Part shown: positions 61,419-64,000 of the stretch, piece after piece
Layout of the letters: the number at the start of each line of letters is the position of its first letter
Numbering within the stretch: the first letter of the stretch is position 1
NCBI RefSeq assembly: GCF_000717335.1
Contig: NZ_JNYZ01000004.1
Location: 1-64,000, forward strand
Source: Amycolatopsis jejuensis
GTDB lineage: Bacteria > Actinomycetota > Actinomycetes > Mycobacteriales > Pseudonocardiaceae
Reading direction: 5' to 3'
DNA length: 64,000 nucleotides
Program-made: the position numbers and the translations under genes
The notes under the pieces: generated by a model
The model's input: the letters and a program-made list of their open reading frames with translations, nothing else
Database searches by the model: none
What the model was told of the DNA's origin: nothing

Positions 61419-61469
61419 CCGTGAAGGCCACCTTCACGGAATCTGATTCCGTGAAGGTTCCCTTCACAG
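61419..61469. repeat. Family-A palindrome (copy 4, diverged)
   Basis: 'ccgtgaaggccaccttcacgg' and 'ccgtgaaggttcccttcac' flank 'aatctgatt', so two nested hairpins replace the single long stem of other copies. It lies 59 bases beyond the cysM stop and before the rhomboid start, consistent with a terminator of the cysM operon. Confidence 0.7.
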
Positions 61470-61527
61470 CCTTGAGACCCACCACCCCGAACCGGCAAGT
61501 TCCGGCTGAGGGGTGCAGCTGGGTGGA

Positions 61528-62481
<954 letters not shown>

Positions 62482-62760
62482 TCAGCGCGCGCCGCCGGCC
62501 ACGGCGGGCAGGATCGTGACGGTGTCGCCGTCCTTCACCTCGGCGTCGAGCCCGCCGGCGAAGCGCACGTCCTCGTCGTTGACGTAGACGTTGATGAAGC
62601 GGTGCAGCTTCTCCTCCTTGACCAGGCGCGCCTTGATCCCGGCGTGCCGCGACTCGACGTCGTCGATGATCTCGAGGATCGTCTTGCCCGCCGCCTCGAC
62701 GGACTTCTCGCCGCCGGTGTGGGTGCGCAGGATGGTCGGGATGGACACGGTCACGGCCAT
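62482..62760 (-). CDS. cysO: Sulfur carrier protein CysO with a C-terminal extension
   Basis: A 92-aa ubiquitin-like (MoaD/ThiS) protein that carries a thiocarboxylate for cysteine synthesis. It is clearly similar to mycobacterial CysO (VTVSIPTILRTHTGGEKSV, INVYVNDEDVRFAGGL, VTILPAVAGG). Unlike the mycobacterial protein, which ends at Gly-Gly, it has Ala-Arg after the diglycine, so the tail must be removed before activation. The neighbouring Mec-type JAMM protease is the natural candidate. It lies three bases upstream of cysM. Confidence 0.95.
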   Translation of the reverse strand: MAVTVSIPTILRTHTGGEKSVEAAGKTILEIIDDVESRHAGIKARLVKEEKLHRFINVYVNDEDVRFAGGLDAEVKDGDTVTILPAVAGGAR

Positions 62761-62826
62761 GGGTTCTTACCTCCGGGTGGGTTCCTACACGCAGACGCAT
62801 CGGACGCCGCGCTTTATTCCGGCAGC

Positions 62827-63234
62827 TCAATCGACGATCTCGACGGGCTCCTCGGTGATCTCGGCGTCCACGATCCGGTACGAGCGGAACTCGTGCGAAT
62901 CGGGGTCCTTCGTGGAGACGAGCACGTAGTGCGCATCGGGCTCGGCGGCGATGTTCGCATCCGTGCGGGACGGGTAGGCCTCGGTCGCGGTGTGCGAATG
63001 GTAGATCACCACCGGGACCTCGTCGTTCGCGTCCATCTCGCGGTAGAGCTTCAGCAGGTCGGCCGAGTCGAACTCGTAGAACGTGGGCGACCGCGCGGCG
63101 TTGAGCATGGGAATGAACCGCTCGGGCCGGTCGGAGCCGGCCGGTCCCGCAATCACCCCGCAAGCCTCGTCAGGGTGGTCACGGCGAGCGTGGGCGACGA
63201 TCTCGTCGACGAGTTCACGGCGGATCCGGAGCAC
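62827..63234 (-). CDS. mec: JAMM-domain metalloprotease (Mec, M67 family)
   Basis: A 135-aa zinc protease that releases cysteine from the CysO-cysteine adduct. The JAMM motif is complete: an upstream Glu (in DEACGVIAG), HSH at about residues 79-81 and the Asp in PSRTD ten residues later. It is the first gene of the mec-cysO-cysM group. Here it may also trim the Ala-Arg tail of CysO. Confidence 0.94.
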   Translation of the reverse strand: MLRIRRELVDEIVAHARRDHPDEACGVIAGPAGSDRPERFIPMLNAARSPTFYEFDSADLLKLYREMDANDEVPVVIYHSHTATEAYPSRTDANIAAEPDAHYVLVSTKDPDSHEFRSYRIVDAEITEEPVEIVD

Positions 63235-63306
63235 ACCGACATCTTAGGTGGTGGACGCAGCGAGTCCAGACTGTGAGATCTACAGCTCATCACCGGATCC
63301 GGGGAC

Positions 63307-63577
63307 ATGCCGGTGTCCTCGAAAGTACGCGAACACTGCCGCGCGTTCCTCGCCGACGGCGAGGTGACAGGCCTGCAGCACCTTCCGCCGGATGAAGCCG
63401 GTCTCGGTATGGGAGCAGCTGCCGCGCGCCACCGAGCTGGGCCCGGCGGAAGTGCACCCGTCACTCGGGCCGACGGTGTCCTTCGGCGGCATGGTGCTGG
63501 AGATCGACGAGGAGTACGCAGCCGTCGTACATGCCGCTGACCTGGAGTTACGCGCCCCGCGCGACCCGTTCGGCTAA
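63307..63577 (+). pseudogene. Frameshifted small gene of unknown function
   Basis: One frame starts MPVSSKVREHCRAFLADGEV at 63307. The second frame, open after a TGA at about 63370, reads ACSTFRRMKPVSVWEQLPRATELGPAEV and continues to DLELRAPRDPFG and a stop at 63577. Both parts look protein-like, while the alternative continuations are Arg-rich nonsense, so a single-base shift near 63360-63372 has probably split a gene of about 90 codons. I do not recognise the family. Confidence 0.5.
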
Positions 63578-63585
63578 CGCCAGGC

Positions 63586-64000
63586 TCAGCCGAACGCCTC
63601 CGGCCACACGTCCCGGTACGAAGCAACCCCCGCGGCAGCCGTGGCCGACAGCAACCCGTGCACCATCGCCCGCGCGAACACGCGCGCCGCGGCTGAGCAC
63701 AGTGCGTCCAGAGCGCCAGCGCGGGCCGCCGCCGCGAACGAACCCTCCTGACCCGGCAGCTCCCGGGCGCCCGTGGCCAGCGCGAACACCGTGTCCCCGT
63801 CGAACATGCTGTGTGCCGGACGCACGGCGCGCGCCAGGCCGTCCTGCGCTGCAACCGCGAGCCGTCGCGCTTCGGCCTTCGACAGGTTCGCGTCGCAGGC
63901 CACCACGCCGATCGTCGTGTTCAAGTCCGTGCGCTGTCCGGGTACCGTGCCCGGCCGGTCCGGCCAGCGGACGCCGAACTCGCCGTCGACCTCGTGGTCT
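63586..64000 (-). CDS. P1 family (DmpA-like, S58) peptidase, C-terminal part
   Basis: The last 137 or so codons of a P1-family aminopeptidase/amidase. The TTIGVVACDANLSKAEARRLAVAAQDGLARAVRP segment and MFDGDTVFALATG are characteristic of the small subunit released by self-cleavage before the Ser/Thr nucleophile, which in this family precedes a TTIGVV-like strand. The N-terminal part lies beyond the right edge; the frame is open to 64000. It would hydrolyse N-terminal residues of peptides or amides. Confidence 0.88.
   Translation of the reverse strand, partial: DHEVDGEFGVRWPDRPGTVPGQRTDLNTTIGVVACDANLSKAEARRLAVAAQDGLARAVRPAHSMFDGDTVFALATGARELPGQEGSFAAAARAGALDALCSAAARVFARAMVHGLLSATAAAGVASYRDVWPEAFG

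Overview
The window reads as chromosomal DNA of a high-GC actinomycete. The best guess is Amycolatopsis or another member of Pseudonocardiaceae. That is inferred from the G/C-rich third codon positions, the many GTG starts, a four-gene 'conservon' signalling operon, mycobacteria-like gene order at the right end, and several families of intergenic palindromes. I found no transposase, integrase, phage gene or CRISPR array.

Left part (1-16 kb) is catabolic. A partial DUF222-like gene runs off the left edge. It is followed by a tightly packed minus-strand operon (8971 down to 529): a 90-aa unknown, hydantoinase/oxoprolinase-type A and B subunits (a pairing also used by ATP-dependent ketone carboxylases), a carboxymuconolactone-decarboxylase-fold protein, two SDRs, an acyl-CoA ligase and a third SDR. 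An enoyl-CoA hydratase and a TetR regulator diverge from it. Next comes a second catabolic group: a fused alpha/beta TPP-dependent E1 dehydrogenase diverging from a butanediol-dehydrogenase-like MDR and an acyl-CoA dehydrogenase, with a TetR regulator. Together these could oxidise a secondary alcohol to a ketone, carboxylate it, activate it to CoA and beta-oxidise it; the substrate is unknown.

Middle part (16-43 kb) is mixed. It holds a metallophosphoesterase, an alpha/beta hydrolase, a HAD phosphatase, a NUDIX protein, DoxX, the conservon (sensor kinase-like, roadblock, DUF742, GTPase), kynureninase, a long-chain acyl-CoA synthetase, an SDR, an MFS exporter, a membrane-anchored diguanylate cyclase, a three-part phospholipase A2/acyltransferase-like/DUF4383-like membrane fusion, an LCP cell-wall ligase, an XRE regulator with a Gly/Ser linker, and a Baeyer-Villiger-type monooxygenase diverging from a TetR gene. 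From 41.4 to 42.5 kb lies 1.1 kb of non-coding DNA with degenerate tandem repeats. It precedes a DUF3618 gene, a tRNA with anticodon UAG but a short variable arm, and a decayed Mrr-type nuclease gene.

Right part (43.5-57.5 kb) holds a LysR-controlled operon (FAD monooxygenase, CocE-type hydrolase, SnoaL-like protein, NIPSNAP protein), an MmyB-type regulator, an ArsR gene followed by a decayed SRPBCC/RibD-like chimera, a second FAD monooxygenase diverging from TetR, another LysR gene, a lipoprotein, a thiol peroxidase and an OmpR-type two-component system. From 57.6 to 63.2 kb the gene order rdgB, rph, MBL phosphodiesterase, murI, rhomboid, cysM, cysO, mec matches Mycobacterium tuberculosis Rv1341 to Rv1334. 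A frameshifted small gene and a partial P1-family peptidase end the window.

Three families of intergenic palindromes sit at gene 3' ends. Family A is at 19.2, 28.3, 55.0 and 61.4 kb; family B twice at 38 kb; family C at 28.5 kb and, inverted, at 57.5 kb. They probably act as terminators, and in two places supply the stop codon of a gene. At least three promoters appear to drive leaderless transcripts.
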